From the NCBI RefSeq assembly GCF_003034915.1, contig NZ_PZJX01000050.1, positions 1-64,000 of the forward strand: a DNA stretch of 64,000 bases. The letters are read 5' to 3'. Positions 17,742 to 26,104 of this stretch are shown piece by piece. Each line of letters begins with the position of its first letter. Position 1 is the first letter of the stretch. The notes under the pieces were generated by a model, which saw only the letters and a list, made by a program, of their open reading frames with translations, made no database searches and was not told the DNA's origin. The DNA is from Mesorhizobium helmanticense (GTDB taxonomy: Bacteria; Pseudomonadota; Alphaproteobacteria; Rhizobiales; Rhizobiaceae). The position numbers were made by a program, and so were the translations under genes.

Positions 17742-18670
17742 CCGCCACTGAAGACGCCGCCCCGCCTGCGGAAGCCGCCGCTACCCGTTCGGGTTTCGTC
17801 GCGCTGATCGGCGCGCCCAATGCCGGAAAATCGACGCTGGTCAATCAACTGGTTGGCGCCAAGGTGTCGATTGTCACCCACAAGGTGCAAACCACCCGCG
17901 CGATCGTGCGCGGCATCGCCACGCATGAGAACGCGCAAATCGTTTTTGTCGACACGCCCGGCATCTTCAAGCCGAAGCGGCGGCTGGACACGGCAATGGT
18001 GACCACAGCCTGGGGCGGCGCCAAGGATGCCGATGTCGTGCTGCTGCTGATCGACGCGGAACGCGGCATCAGGGGCGATGCCGAGGCCATCCTCGAACGG
18101 CTGAAGGACGTCCGCCAGCCAATGGTGCTGATCCTCAACAAGGTCGACCGGGTCAGACCCGAAGCGCTTTTGGCCCTGTCCGCGGCAGCGAATGAAAAAG
18201 TGCCCTTCAAGCGCACCTTCATGGTTTCGGCGCTGACCGGCTCGGGCTGCAAGGATTTGCTAGACTATCTCGCACAAGCCCTGCCGGCCGGCCCCTGGTA
18301 TTATCCGGAGGACCAGATCTCAGATCTTCCGATGCGCCAGCTCGCGGCCGAGATCACCCGCGAGAAGCTGTATCTCAGGCTGCACCAGGAACTGCCCTAT
18401 TCCTCGCATGTCGAAACCGAGAAATGGGAAGAAAAGAAGGACGGCTCGGTCCGCATCGAGCAGGTCATCTATGTCGAGCGCGACAGCCAGAAGAAGATCG
18501 TGCTCGGCCACAAGGGCGAGACGATCCGCGCCATAGGTCAGGCGGCGCGCATGGAGATAGCAGGCATCCTCGAGCAGAAGGTGCACCTCTTCCTGTTCGT
18601 CAAGGTGCGCGAGAACTGGGGCGACGACCCCGAGCGTTATCGCGAGATGGGGCTAGAGTTTCCGCATTAG
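17738..18670 (+). CDS. era: GTPase Era
   Basis: Ribosome-assembly GTPase that binds the 3' end of 16S rRNA. It has 310 residues. G1 is GAPNAGKST, G3 is DTPG, G4 is NKVD, and a C-terminal KH domain covers about 215-300 (RIEQVIYVERDSQKKIVLGH, GETIRAIGQAARMEI). It overlaps rnc by 4 bp. In many rhizobia recO follows directly; here recO is about 6 kb downstream. Confidence 0.97.
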   Translation: MTATEDAAPPAEAAATRSGFVALIGAPNAGKSTLVNQLVGAKVSIVTHKVQTTRAIVRGIATHENAQIVFVDTPGIFKPKRRLDTAMVTTAWGGAKDADVVLLLIDAERGIRGDAEAILERLKDVRQPMVLILNKVDRVRPEALLALSAAANEKVPFKRTFMVSALTGSGCKDLLDYLAQALPAGPWYYPEDQISDLPMRQLAAEITREKLYLRLHQELPYSSHVETEKWEEKKDGSVRIEQVIYVERDSQKKIVLGHKGETIRAIGQAARMEIAGILEQKVHLFLFVKVRENWGDDPERYREMGLEFPH

Positions 18671-18676
18671 GGTTCT

Positions 18677-19570
18677 ATGGACGGCAAGCTGAATATCGAT
18701 ACAGCTCTCGTCAGCCGACTGGTCGCCACGCAATTCCCCCGGTGGAAGCACCTTGCGGTCAGGCCGGTTGAACCAGGCGGCTGGGACAACAGGACCTTTC
18801 ACCTCGGCGACGAGATGCTCGTGCGGCTGCCGAGCGCTGCCGCCTATTCCCTGCAAGTCGAAAAGGAGCATCGCTGGTTGCCGAGGCTGGCACCGCTGCT
18901 GCCGCTGCCGATCCCGGTGCCCCTGGCGATGGGGATCCCGGCCGAGAGCTATCCCTGGCATTGGTCGATCTATCGCTGGATCGAAGGCGACACGGCGAAG
19001 CGCGAACGCATCGCCAGCCTGTCGCAATTCGCGGCCAGCCTGGCCGAGTTCCTGGTCGCCTTGCAACGGATCGATCCCACCGGCGGGCCGCCGCCCGGGC
19101 AACACAACTTTTTTCGCGGCGGACCGCTCAGCGTCTACGATGGCGAAACCAAAGAAGCCATTGCCGCCCTCGACGGCAGGATCGACGCCGAGGCTGCGAA
19201 CGCGGTGTGGGAGGCAGCACTTGCCGCGCCGTGGCATGGCGCTCCCGTCTGGTTTCATGGCGACGTCAATTGGGGGAATCTGCTGGTGAGGCACGGCCGG
19301 CTGAGCGCCGTGATCGATTTCGGAACGTCGGGCGTCGGTGATCCCTCATGCGATCTGGCGATTGCGTGGACGCTGTTCGAAGGCAAGAGCCGGGAGACGT
19401 TCCGTGCCGGCGTTCCAGCCGATGAAGCCATGTGGGCGCGCGGCCGTGGCTGGACGCTGTGGAAGGCGCTGATCACGCTCGCCGGACACATCGACGTCAA
19501 TCCGGTCGAAACTGAAAAGTCCCGACATGTGATCGACGAGGTGCTTGCCGACCACACGCGCGGGACGTGA
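18677..19570 (+). CDS. Aminoglycoside phosphotransferase (APH) family kinase
   Basis: Kinase-like protein of 297 residues with the APH fold. The Brenner motif HGDVNWGNLL carries the catalytic Asp, and VIDFGTSGVGDPSCDLAIAW carries the Mg-binding Asp. The N-lobe contains PGGWDNRTFHLGDEMLVRLP. AGGG lies 6 bp before the ATG, which is only 6 bp after the era stop. Relatives include macrolide or aminoglycoside kinases and many small-molecule kinases of unknown substrate. Drug resistance is possible but not shown. Confidence 0.87.
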   Translation: MDGKLNIDTALVSRLVATQFPRWKHLAVRPVEPGGWDNRTFHLGDEMLVRLPSAAAYSLQVEKEHRWLPRLAPLLPLPIPVPLAMGIPAESYPWHWSIYRWIEGDTAKRERIASLSQFAASLAEFLVALQRIDPTGGPPPGQHNFFRGGPLSVYDGETKEAIAALDGRIDAEAANAVWEAALAAPWHGAPVWFHGDVNWGNLLVRHGRLSAVIDFGTSGVGDPSCDLAIAWTLFEGKSRETFRAGVPADEAMWARGRGWTLWKALITLAGHIDVNPVETEKSRHVIDEVLADHTRGT

Positions 19571-19587
19571 TGCCGTCGCAAATTGGC

Positions 19588-21093
19588 CTATCCACGCTGT
19601 CCGAGTGCAAGCAGCACGCCGCTGACAAGGTGCTCCACGTCGGACGGATTTTCAAACGGAACGCCTGTCCTCGCATAGTCGATCGGCGAGAAACCGGATC
19701 CGTCGGCGTTGATGAGCGCGGCATGGCGCCTCGCCGCCTCCATCTTGCCAAGCTGCGCGTAGCAGGCGGCAAGTCGTGTCCTGATCCACGGTGTTGGCCG
19801 TGTTGCCAGTTCCAGCGCCTCGGCAGCTGGCAGGTATTCGCCAAGCATATAGAGCGCGAGCGCGCGGTCGTATTGATACCAGTGCGGATGCAGCGGGTTG
19901 ATGCGAATGGCGCGCGCCAGCCAGGCGAGGCCATCGAGCGGGCGGCCGCGCATCGTCAGCAGATGTCCCATCTGCTCGATACAATCGGCATCATTTGGAT
20001 TGAGTTCGAGCGCGATCCGCAAATGATGCTCGGCTGCCTTATGGTCGCGCATGTTGAGCCGCACCAGCGACTGGATGCGGTGCGCAGTCGCCTGGTCGGG
20101 CGACAGTGCAATGCCGCGGTCTGCAAGATCGCGGGCTTTCTCAAGATCGGCCTCGCAGGTGGGCCCGAACTCGCTGTGCAGCACACGCGATAGTGCCAGA
20201 TAGGTATAGGCGAGGCCGTAGGCCGGATCCTTGACGATCGCTGCCTCGAAGAACGCCGCCGCTCCTTTCAGGTCGCTTTGCGCCGGGTCGCGCAACAAGG
20301 CGACGCCGCGCAGCACCAACTCATAGGCGGCAAGGCTGGTAACCGGCCGACGCGAGGCGTGCTGCAGGCCGGCATTGTTCACCCGCACCACCAGCCGACC
20401 GACGATCTCCTCGACAATATCCTGTTGGATGGCGAGCAGCCCGGCGCCCTCGACCTGGTATCGATCGCCCCAGAGCTGGGTCGCACTGGTGGCATCGACG
20501 AGGTTGACTGCAACGACGAAGCCATTTGCCTGCCGTCGCACCGACCCCTCGACGAGATAGTCGGCGCCGATGCGCGAGCGGATCGCCGGCCACTCCGCGG
20601 GCGAGTGGGAGGCAAACGAAAAGCTCGAATTGCGCGCCAGGACCGTTATCGTGCCAAAGCGTGCCAGGCCATTGATAATGTCTTCAGCAAAGCCATCGAC
20701 GATCGCTTCGTCAGCAGGACCGGTGCCGTCGTTACGAAATCTGAGCACCGCCACGATCGGCTGCGCACCGGCTTCGGGCACCGCTTCCGTCTCGGGCACC
20801 AGCATGTAGCCGCGCTTCGACACTGTTCGCACCAAGTCCTCGCCCAGCACTTTGCGGATTTCGCGGATCGACTGCGTCAGCGAATCCTCGGTGACGAAGA
20901 CGCCGGGCCACACCGTGTCCATCAATTCCGACTTCGGCACCACGCGGCCGACGTTGCGGGCGAGATGCGTCAGCAATGCATAAGCCTTCGGCCGCAGGAA
21001 GGCCGGCTGATCGGCCCGGCTGAGCATGCCCTTGCCCAGGTCGAGCGTGAAACCGCCGAATTGAAATACCTGATCGGTGATCGAGGCCGTCAT
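19588..21093 (-). CDS. Winged-helix transcriptional regulator with TolB-like and TPR regions
   Basis: 501-residue regulator, starting at the ATG with GGAG 11 bp upstream. An OmpR/CadC-type winged helix (about 10-100) contains LRPKAYALLTHLARNVGRVV and DSLTQSIREIRKVLGED. Next is a TolB-like region as found in bacterial adenylate cyclase-associated regulators (IVAVLRFRNDG, GADYLVEGSVRRQ, LVDATSATQLWGDRY). The C-terminal half is tetratricopeptide-like (AIVKDPAYGLAYTYLALS, ALELNPNDADCIEQMGHLL). No catalytic cyclase domain and no membrane segment is seen. Target genes are unknown; the CPBP protease gene upstream is a neighbour on the same strand. Confidence 0.85.
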   Translation of the reverse strand: MTASITDQVFQFGGFTLDLGKGMLSRADQPAFLRPKAYALLTHLARNVGRVVPKSELMDTVWPGVFVTEDSLTQSIREIRKVLGEDLVRTVSKRGYMLVPETEAVPEAGAQPIVAVLRFRNDGTGPADEAIVDGFAEDIINGLARFGTITVLARNSSFSFASHSPAEWPAIRSRIGADYLVEGSVRRQANGFVVAVNLVDATSATQLWGDRYQVEGAGLLAIQQDIVEEIVGRLVVRVNNAGLQHASRRPVTSLAAYELVLRGVALLRDPAQSDLKGAAAFFEAAIVKDPAYGLAYTYLALSRVLHSEFGPTCEADLEKARDLADRGIALSPDQATAHRIQSLVRLNMRDHKAAEHHLRIALELNPNDADCIEQMGHLLTMRGRPLDGLAWLARAIRINPLHPHWYQYDRALALYMLGEYLPAAEALELATRPTPWIRTRLAACYAQLGKMEAARRHAALINADGSGFSPIDYARTGVPFENPSDVEHLVSGVLLALGQRG

Positions 21094-21231
21094 CAAAAGG
21101 CCCACTCCGTGGAAGCCATGCCGACATTGGGCTATGGCTGACGGGCTGGGTCAAGACCTCCGTTGTTTTGGTACGCCGATGAAACCGCAGCACCCGATTA
21201 CGAGCGCCGCGATCATTTGCAAATCGGTGGG

Positions 21232-22035
21232 CTAGACCGCACTGGCGACGGCAACCTCGGCTCGCGGTCTGCGGGCGAAACTTTCGCTGCCGTAGAAAGC
21301 GACGATGGCAATTGCGATCGCCGCCCAGATCGCAACCCCGATCCATTGCTGCTGCACATAGTCGCCGCCGGTGAACACCTTGCCGAGGAAGCGCACGCTG
21401 TTCTGATGCGTGACGTGCATCAGTATGGCGAGAAGCACGCTGCCGGTGTTCTGATAAAGCCAGGTGAACACCACCGCCGCCAAAACGACGTTGATCGTGC
21501 CATAGAGGCTGAGGTCGCCGACCAGACCAAGTGGGAAGTGCCAGATCGCCCAGATCACGCCGAGGATCAGGCTTCCGGCGAGCGCTGAGTGACCAGCCAG
21601 CAGACGTGGCGTCGCAAAACCGCGCCAGCCGGGCTCCTCGCCAAGCGGACCGCTGAAAACCGCATACAGCGCAACGATCGGCAGTATCTGCGAGAAGGCA
21701 GGAATATTGCCCCAGGCGGGTGCTGCCGCGCCAAACTGCGGATTGATCAGGATCGAGGCCAGTTGCGCCCCGAACGGTAGGCCGAACGCCACCAGATACC
21801 AAAACGGATGGACCCGCCATTTCACCATCGAAGCGAGGATCGCCTTGACCGAGGCCCAGCCACCGGAAAGTGCTGCGACGATGAAGCCGGCAACCATCGG
21901 CCCGAAGGTGAACCAGGGAATGCTGTCGCCATTCGACAAATAGAATGGAATGAAGGCCAGCCAGGTGAGGGCCAGCGCAAGCGAAAAGAAGGCGGTCAGC
22001 TGGTGCCTTCGCACCAGGTTCAGGAAGGAAGTCAT
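21232..22035 (-). CDS. CPBP family intramembrane glutamic protease
   Basis: Polytopic membrane protein of 267 residues with about 7-8 hydrophobic segments. CPBP/Abi motifs: motif 1 GEEPGWRGFA with Glu133, Glu134 and Arg138; motif 2 WAIWHFPLG with His166; and a later MHVTHQNS with another His. GAGGACTGG precedes the ATG. By family it acts on membrane substrates; it could be a CAAX-type processing enzyme or an immunity-type protein. No bacteriocin gene is seen nearby. Confidence 0.88.
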   Translation of the reverse strand: MTSFLNLVRRHQLTAFFSLALALTWLAFIPFYLSNGDSIPWFTFGPMVAGFIVAALSGGWASVKAILASMVKWRVHPFWYLVAFGLPFGAQLASILINPQFGAAAPAWGNIPAFSQILPIVALYAVFSGPLGEEPGWRGFATPRLLAGHSALAGSLILGVIWAIWHFPLGLVGDLSLYGTINVVLAAVVFTWLYQNTGSVLLAILMHVTHQNSVRFLGKVFTGGDYVQQQWIGVAIWAAIAIAIVAFYGSESFARRPRAEVAVASAV

Positions 22036-22384
22036 GTCCAGTCCTCACAGTGGGCAGACTGGGTCTGAGAGGTCGCCGAACTGCCCGATCGGCCGACATG
22101 CGTCTGAGTACGAGCCATCGGGACCACTCCGGCAGGCCGTCCGTCGACCACGTCGGTCAACCCGTTTTTATTGGCACCTGCACGGCGCAAAATCCCGAGC
22201 GCTTTCTGAGAAATTTCCGATGTTTCTCGGAGAGGGCTGTATTCGACCGGTTAGGAGTTACGCCAGTGCTGCCGTCGGGTGACGCTGTTCGTCGTGTCTC
22301 CGTCATACACCCTGCCTATAGGCTGTACGAAAGACCCGCTTCCGGGCTGACACGGAACAAGCGGGCATGCAGCCAGATTAGGAC
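22036..22384. other. Intergenic region, CPBP protease to orphan gene
   Basis: 349 bp between divergent genes. The only structure noticed is an inverted repeat CCCGCTT/AAGCGGG (22335-22341, 22359-22365) 20 bp before the downstream start codon, a possible operator or hairpin. No RNA gene was recognised. Confidence 0.4.
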
Positions 22385-23092
22385 ATGACCAAGCCTTGGA
22401 ATTGCACGGACCCGACCCATCAGACCGGGGTTACCCATCAGACGGGGTTCGCACGCGCCGTCGCTGTTGAGGTCGAGCAGGCGCTGCTGCGGCGAGACAA
22501 GATCAAGAATGGTGATGCGGTCGTTGCCGGCCAGATTGCCGGCGCCGTCGCCGCTGCGATCGTCCTGCTTGCGCCGGGGGATCTGCAGGCTATCGACACC
22601 ACGCTGGAAAGATTGCCCGGCATTGTACTGCAATTCGTGCGCGCGCTGGCGGCCGAAGCCACTAGCCGCGAGCCGGTCGCGTCAGCGTCTGGCGCCGTAC
22701 AGGTCCGAAGCCGGTTGGCCGGAAACGACGACATCGATCTGATGCGCGTAGAGGACTGGGCGGGGCGGGTCGCTGGACCGACATTTCTGGAAGAAAATTT
22801 TGGCATATCGCGATCGACGCTGCACCGCTGGCAGCGCAGCGGCAAGGTCGTCGCTTTGCGCACCGGCGGGCGCAAACATGTGTTCCCCCTGGCGCAGTTC
22901 GTCGATGGCAGGCCGGCGCCCGGCATCGGCGAGGTGTTGTCGTCGATGCCGAATCCGCGGCGCGCCTGGTCGTGGCTGATCAGCCCTGCCGCCGGGCTCG
23001 ACGGTCGCATTCCCATTGAGATGCTGAAACAGGATCTGGTTGCGGATGTTGTCCTTGCGGCGCAGGGCACATTGACGGCGAAATTTGAATAA
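22385..23092 (+). CDS. DNA-binding protein with MbcA/ParS-like C-terminus (orphan antitoxin-like)
   Basis: 235-residue protein, not confidently assigned. Residues about 125-165 look like a helix-turn-helix (LEENFGISRSTLHRWQRSGK). The C-terminal WLISPAAGLDGRIPIEMLK and the following Val/Leu-rich helix resemble the MbcA/ParS toxin-binding domain of Xre-RES antitoxins. No RES-type toxin gene adjoins it; the next gene is a porin 350 bp away. The N-terminus contains a tandem THQTG repeat, so the true start may be further downstream. It could be a lone regulator or a degenerate toxin-antitoxin remnant. Confidence 0.6.
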   Translation: MTKPWNCTDPTHQTGVTHQTGFARAVAVEVEQALLRRDKIKNGDAVVAGQIAGAVAAAIVLLAPGDLQAIDTTLERLPGIVLQFVRALAAEATSREPVASASGAVQVRSRLAGNDDIDLMRVEDWAGRVAGPTFLEENFGISRSTLHRWQRSGKVVALRTGGRKHVFPLAQFVDGRPAPGIGEVLSSMPNPRRAWSWLISPAAGLDGRIPIEMLKQDLVADVVLAAQGTLTAKFE

Positions 23093-23442
23093 TTTCCAGG
23101 AATTAGTAATTTTCTTACAAAAGATAGCGCTTAAAGAAAATACTCACGAATAGATTATGTTTATCCGCCTAACTTTATAACAATTATTTAACGATGTGCC
23201 AATGGTATCATTTGTATCATTGGTTCACATCATGAGTGATATTTGTGCAACATGGATTTAATCTTCTGTTTTGCCAGGGATTATTCCCAGAATCGCCATT
23301 GAACACGGAAGATCCATGGGTATGTTCGCCGCCGAAAAGGGAAAGCGGTGCGGGCCTTTTTCGACGTGGATGAGGTGGGTGATGTCACCGCTCCGCCACG
23401 CAATCCGAAGCCATTTTTAACTTTGACTGGAGAGGTCAGAAA
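23093..23442. promoter_or_regulatory. AT-rich regulatory region upstream of the second porin
   Basis: 350 bp, with the first 200 bp clearly richer in A+T than the rest of the window. It contains an interrupted palindrome with arms CCAATG/CATTGG (23199-23204, 23218-23223) and, inside it, the repeat GTATCATT. A 34-codon ORF with GGAAG before its ATG lies at 23316-23420. A regulated porin promoter is likely, but no clear -35/-10 pair was identified. Confidence 0.5.
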
Positions 23443-24612
23443 ATGAATATCAAGAGCCTTCTTCTCGGCTCAGCCGCGGCGTTGATCGCGGTCTCCGGCG
23501 CTCGCGCTGCCGACGCTGTGGTCGTCGCCGAACCGGAACCAGCCGAATACGTCAAGATCTGCGACGTCTACGGCGCCGGCTACTTCTATATCCCGGGCAC
23601 CGAGACCTGCCTGCGCATCGGCGGCTATGTCCGCTACGACATCGGCGTCGGCGATGCCGGTTCGCTCGATGGTGTCAACCATGTCCCGGACCACATGGAC
23701 GATGGGACGCATTCGACCTACTACAAGAACACCCGCTTCACGCTGAAGACCTGGACCGGTCAGGAGACTGAGCTCGGTACCCTTAAGACCTACACCGAGA
23801 CCCGCTTCAACTACGGCAACAGCAGCGGCGACTATCTTAATCAAAACGCCTCCAGTGCGGACGACTGGCAGGGCCGTAACAAGTCTCTCTCGCTGCGTTA
23901 TGCCTGGATTCAGCTCGGTGGCCTGCGCGTCGGCAAGGACGATACGGCTTTCGATACGTTCATCGGCTACGCCGGCAGCGTCATCCAGGATACGCTGGTT
24001 CCGTATGGCGGGCAGGAGAGCAACGTCGTTCAGTACTACTTCGACGCGGGCAATGGCTTCTCGGCCGTGGTCTCTCTCGAAGAAGGCGCCGGCAGGGTCG
24101 GCACCATCGACAGCTATGTTCCGCATGTCGTCGGCGGCTTGAAGTACAAGGGCGACTGGGGTGCGATCACCGGCGTCGTCGCCTACGACAGCAACTACGA
24201 GGAAGTGGCCGGCAAGGTTCGTTTGGACGTGAAGGCCACCGACGAACTGTCGCTGTTCATCATGGGCGGTTACGGCACGGACGACAACCTCAACGACAAT
24301 GCGGGCAACGCCATCGATGCCAGCGGTCGCGGCTTCTACAAGCAGTGGGGCGGCAACTGGGCAGTGTGGGGTGGCGGCACCTACAAGTTCAACGAAAAGA
24401 CTTCGTTCAACACCCAAATCTCCTATGACGACTGGAAGAACCTCGGCATCGCCGCTAACGTTGCCTACACCGTTGTGCCCGGCTTTACGATCACGGCAGA
24501 AGTCGATTACCTCAATGCGGGAAAGTTCGGCGACGCCGATTTCAACAACTGGACCAAGGCCACCAAGAAGAGCAACATCGGCGGCATTCTCCGCTTCCAG
24601 CGCTCGTTCTAA
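23443..24612 (+). CDS. Porin (Omp2b-like), complete
   Basis: Outer-membrane porin of 389 residues. The signal peptide MNIKSLLLGSAAALIAVSGARA ends at an Ala-x-Ala site, followed by ADAVVVAEPEPAEYVKIC. Two Cys (KICDVYG and ETCLRIGG) near the N-terminus are typical of Rhizobiales porins. The barrel ends in GGILRFQRSF with terminal Phe. GGAGAGG lies before the ATG. It is closely related to the truncated porin at the start of the window, in the same orientation about 23 kb away. Confidence 0.96.
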   Translation: MNIKSLLLGSAAALIAVSGARAADAVVVAEPEPAEYVKICDVYGAGYFYIPGTETCLRIGGYVRYDIGVGDAGSLDGVNHVPDHMDDGTHSTYYKNTRFTLKTWTGQETELGTLKTYTETRFNYGNSSGDYLNQNASSADDWQGRNKSLSLRYAWIQLGGLRVGKDDTAFDTFIGYAGSVIQDTLVPYGGQESNVVQYYFDAGNGFSAVVSLEEGAGRVGTIDSYVPHVVGGLKYKGDWGAITGVVAYDSNYEEVAGKVRLDVKATDELSLFIMGGYGTDDNLNDNAGNAIDASGRGFYKQWGGNWAVWGGGTYKFNEKTSFNTQISYDDWKNLGIAANVAYTVVPGFTITAEVDYLNAGKFGDADFNNWTKATKKSNIGGILRFQRSF

Positions 24613-24632
24613 CGGACGGCTGACCTTACCAG

Positions 24633-24664
24633 GCCGCCCGCAGCGTATCGCTGCGGGCGGCTTT
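24633..24664 (+). terminator. Rho-independent terminator of the second porin
   Basis: Perfect 13-bp stem GCCGCCCGCAGCG/CGCTGCGGGCGGC (24633-24645, 24649-24661) with a 3-nt loop, then TTT. Confidence 0.85.
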
Positions 24665-24745
24665 CATGCACGGTCCGGCGCCGCTTGGGCGGGCATCGAA
24701 ACCCATACCTTGATTTCGCCATCCAACCGGTGACAAGCTCCGTTC

Positions 24746-25522
24746 ATGGAATGGCGCGATGAGGGAATCATCCTCGGCACCCGCAAGCATGGCGAAACCA
24801 GCGCCATCCTCGAGGTGATGACGCGTGCGCATGGCCGCCACCTCGGCCTCGTGCGCGGTGGCCGTTCGCGCAAGCAGCAGCCCGTTCTCCAGCCTGGCAA
24901 CCGCGTCGACCTGTTGTGGCGGGCGCGGCTCGACGAGCACCTCGGCACCTTCCAGGCCGAGGCGATCGAGATGAACGCCGCCCGGCTGATGGACAGCGCC
25001 GTCGCCGTCTATGGGCTGCAAACCATGGCCGCGCATCTGCGCCTGCTGCCCGAGCGCGACGCTCATGGCGGCCTCTACGAGACACTCGCCGTGATGATCG
25101 TGCACCTCGACGATGCCGATGCCGCCGGCGAATTGGTGGCGCGCTTCGAGCTGCTCATTCTCGACGAACTCGGCTTCGGCCTCGATCTCAGCCAGTGCGC
25201 GGCGACCGGCGCCAGGCAGGACCTTGCCTATGTCTCACCGAAATCCGGGCGCGCCGTGTCGCGCCAGGCCGGCGCGCCTTGGCGCGACAAGATGCTGCCG
25301 CTGCCCGCCTTCCTGCAGCGCGGCTCCGGCCTGCGCGCCGATCCGGCGGCGATCGAGGATGCTTTCCGGCTGACCGGCTTCTTCTTTTCTCGCCATGTCT
25401 ACGAACCGCGTGGCATCGAGCCGCCCGGCGCCCGCGCCGGCTTCCTTGCGGCGCTGCGCAAACACCACGCGCCCGGCAAGCCCGTCGCTGCAGAAGCCGT
25501 TGCCGGAGAGATTACCCGATGA
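24746..25522 (+). CDS. recO: DNA repair protein RecO
   Basis: Recombination mediator that loads RecA with RecR at gaps (RecFOR pathway). It has 258 residues. An N-terminal OB-fold carries [17 protein letters not shown] and [15 protein letters not shown] occurs further on. The C-terminal helical domain contains [19 protein letters not shown]. Its stop overlaps the thioesterase start. It normally sits near era; here a block of five genes separates them. Confidence 0.95.
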   Translation: MEWRDEGIILGTRKHGETSAILEVMTRAHGRHLGLVRGGRSRKQQPVLQPGNRVDLLWRARLDEHLGTFQAEAIEMNAARLMDSAVAVYGLQTMAAHLRLLPERDAHGGLYETLAVMIVHLDDADAAGELVARFELLILDELGFGLDLSQCAATGARQDLAYVSPKSGRAVSRQAGAPWRDKMLPLPAFLQRGSGLRADPAAIEDAFRLTGFFFSRHVYEPRGIEPPGARAGFLAALRKHHAPGKPVAAEAVAGEITR

Positions 25523-26037
25523 GCGAAGTGGAACTCTATCCCGGCCGGGTCTCGCCGCTCGGCCTCGGCACCATTCCGCACGCCGACATCCTGGAATACA
25601 CCGGACTTGAGCTGCTCCAGCGCATCATCGACAACAAATACCCGGCGCCGCCGATTTCCTTCCAGCTTAGCTTCGACCTTGCCGAGGTGTCTGAAGGCCG
25701 CGCGGTGTTCCGCGGCATGCCGAACGAGCGCTATCTGAACCCGCTCGGCAGCGTGCATGGCGGCTGGGCCGCCGTGCTCCTGGATTCGGCACTCGGCTGC
25801 GCGGTGCAGACACTGCTCGACAAGGGTGAGGCCTATACGACGGCGGAGTTCAAGGTGAATCTGACGCGGCCGATCACGCCCAGGACCGGCGAAGTGGTCT
25901 GCGAGGGCAAGGTGGTGCACAAGGGGCGCACGCTGGCGGTTTCGGAAGCGACGCTCAAGGATGCCAACGGCAAGCTGCTGGCTTTCGGCACCGAAACATG
26001 CTCGATCTTTCCGGCGGCCAATCTGGCGGCCCGTTGA
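25519..26037 (+). CDS. PaaI family thioesterase (hotdog fold)
   Basis: Acyl-CoA thioesterase-type hotdog protein of 172 residues, starting at the ATG that overlaps the recO stop. The hallmark is [20 protein letters not shown], where the HGG region forms the active site with the following Asp. [20 protein letters not shown] is the second conserved strand. Substrate not determinable. Confidence 0.9.
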   Translation: MSEVELYPGRVSPLGLGTIPHADILEYTGLELLQRIIDNKYPAPPISFQLSFDLAEVSEGRAVFRGMPNERYLNPLGSVHGGWAAVLLDSALGCAVQTLLDKGEAYTTAEFKVNLTRPITPRTGEVVCEGKVVHKGRTLAVSEATLKDANGKLLAFGTETCSIFPAANLAAR

Positions 26038-26044
26038 ATTTGCC

Positions 26045-26066
26045 CGGCCGTTTGGCGGCCGTATTT
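26045..26066 (+). terminator. Weak hairpin after the thioesterase gene
   Basis: CGGCCG, 5-nt loop, CGGCCG, then TATTT. It is short and only a possible terminator. Confidence 0.35.
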
Positions 26067-26104
26067 GAGTGTCAGTGAAATTGGCCTGGTTTGGGGGAAC
26101 CGCC

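Noticed and set aside
18677-19570. Calling the APH-type kinase an antibiotic-resistance gene
   Set aside because: The fold covers many small-molecule kinases, and nothing in the sequence or neighbours points to a drug substrate.
24916-25518. Long upstream extension of the thioesterase frame within recO
   Set aside because: The extension is Arg/Ala-rich shadow of recO; the conserved thioesterase starts at the ATG overlapping the recO stop.
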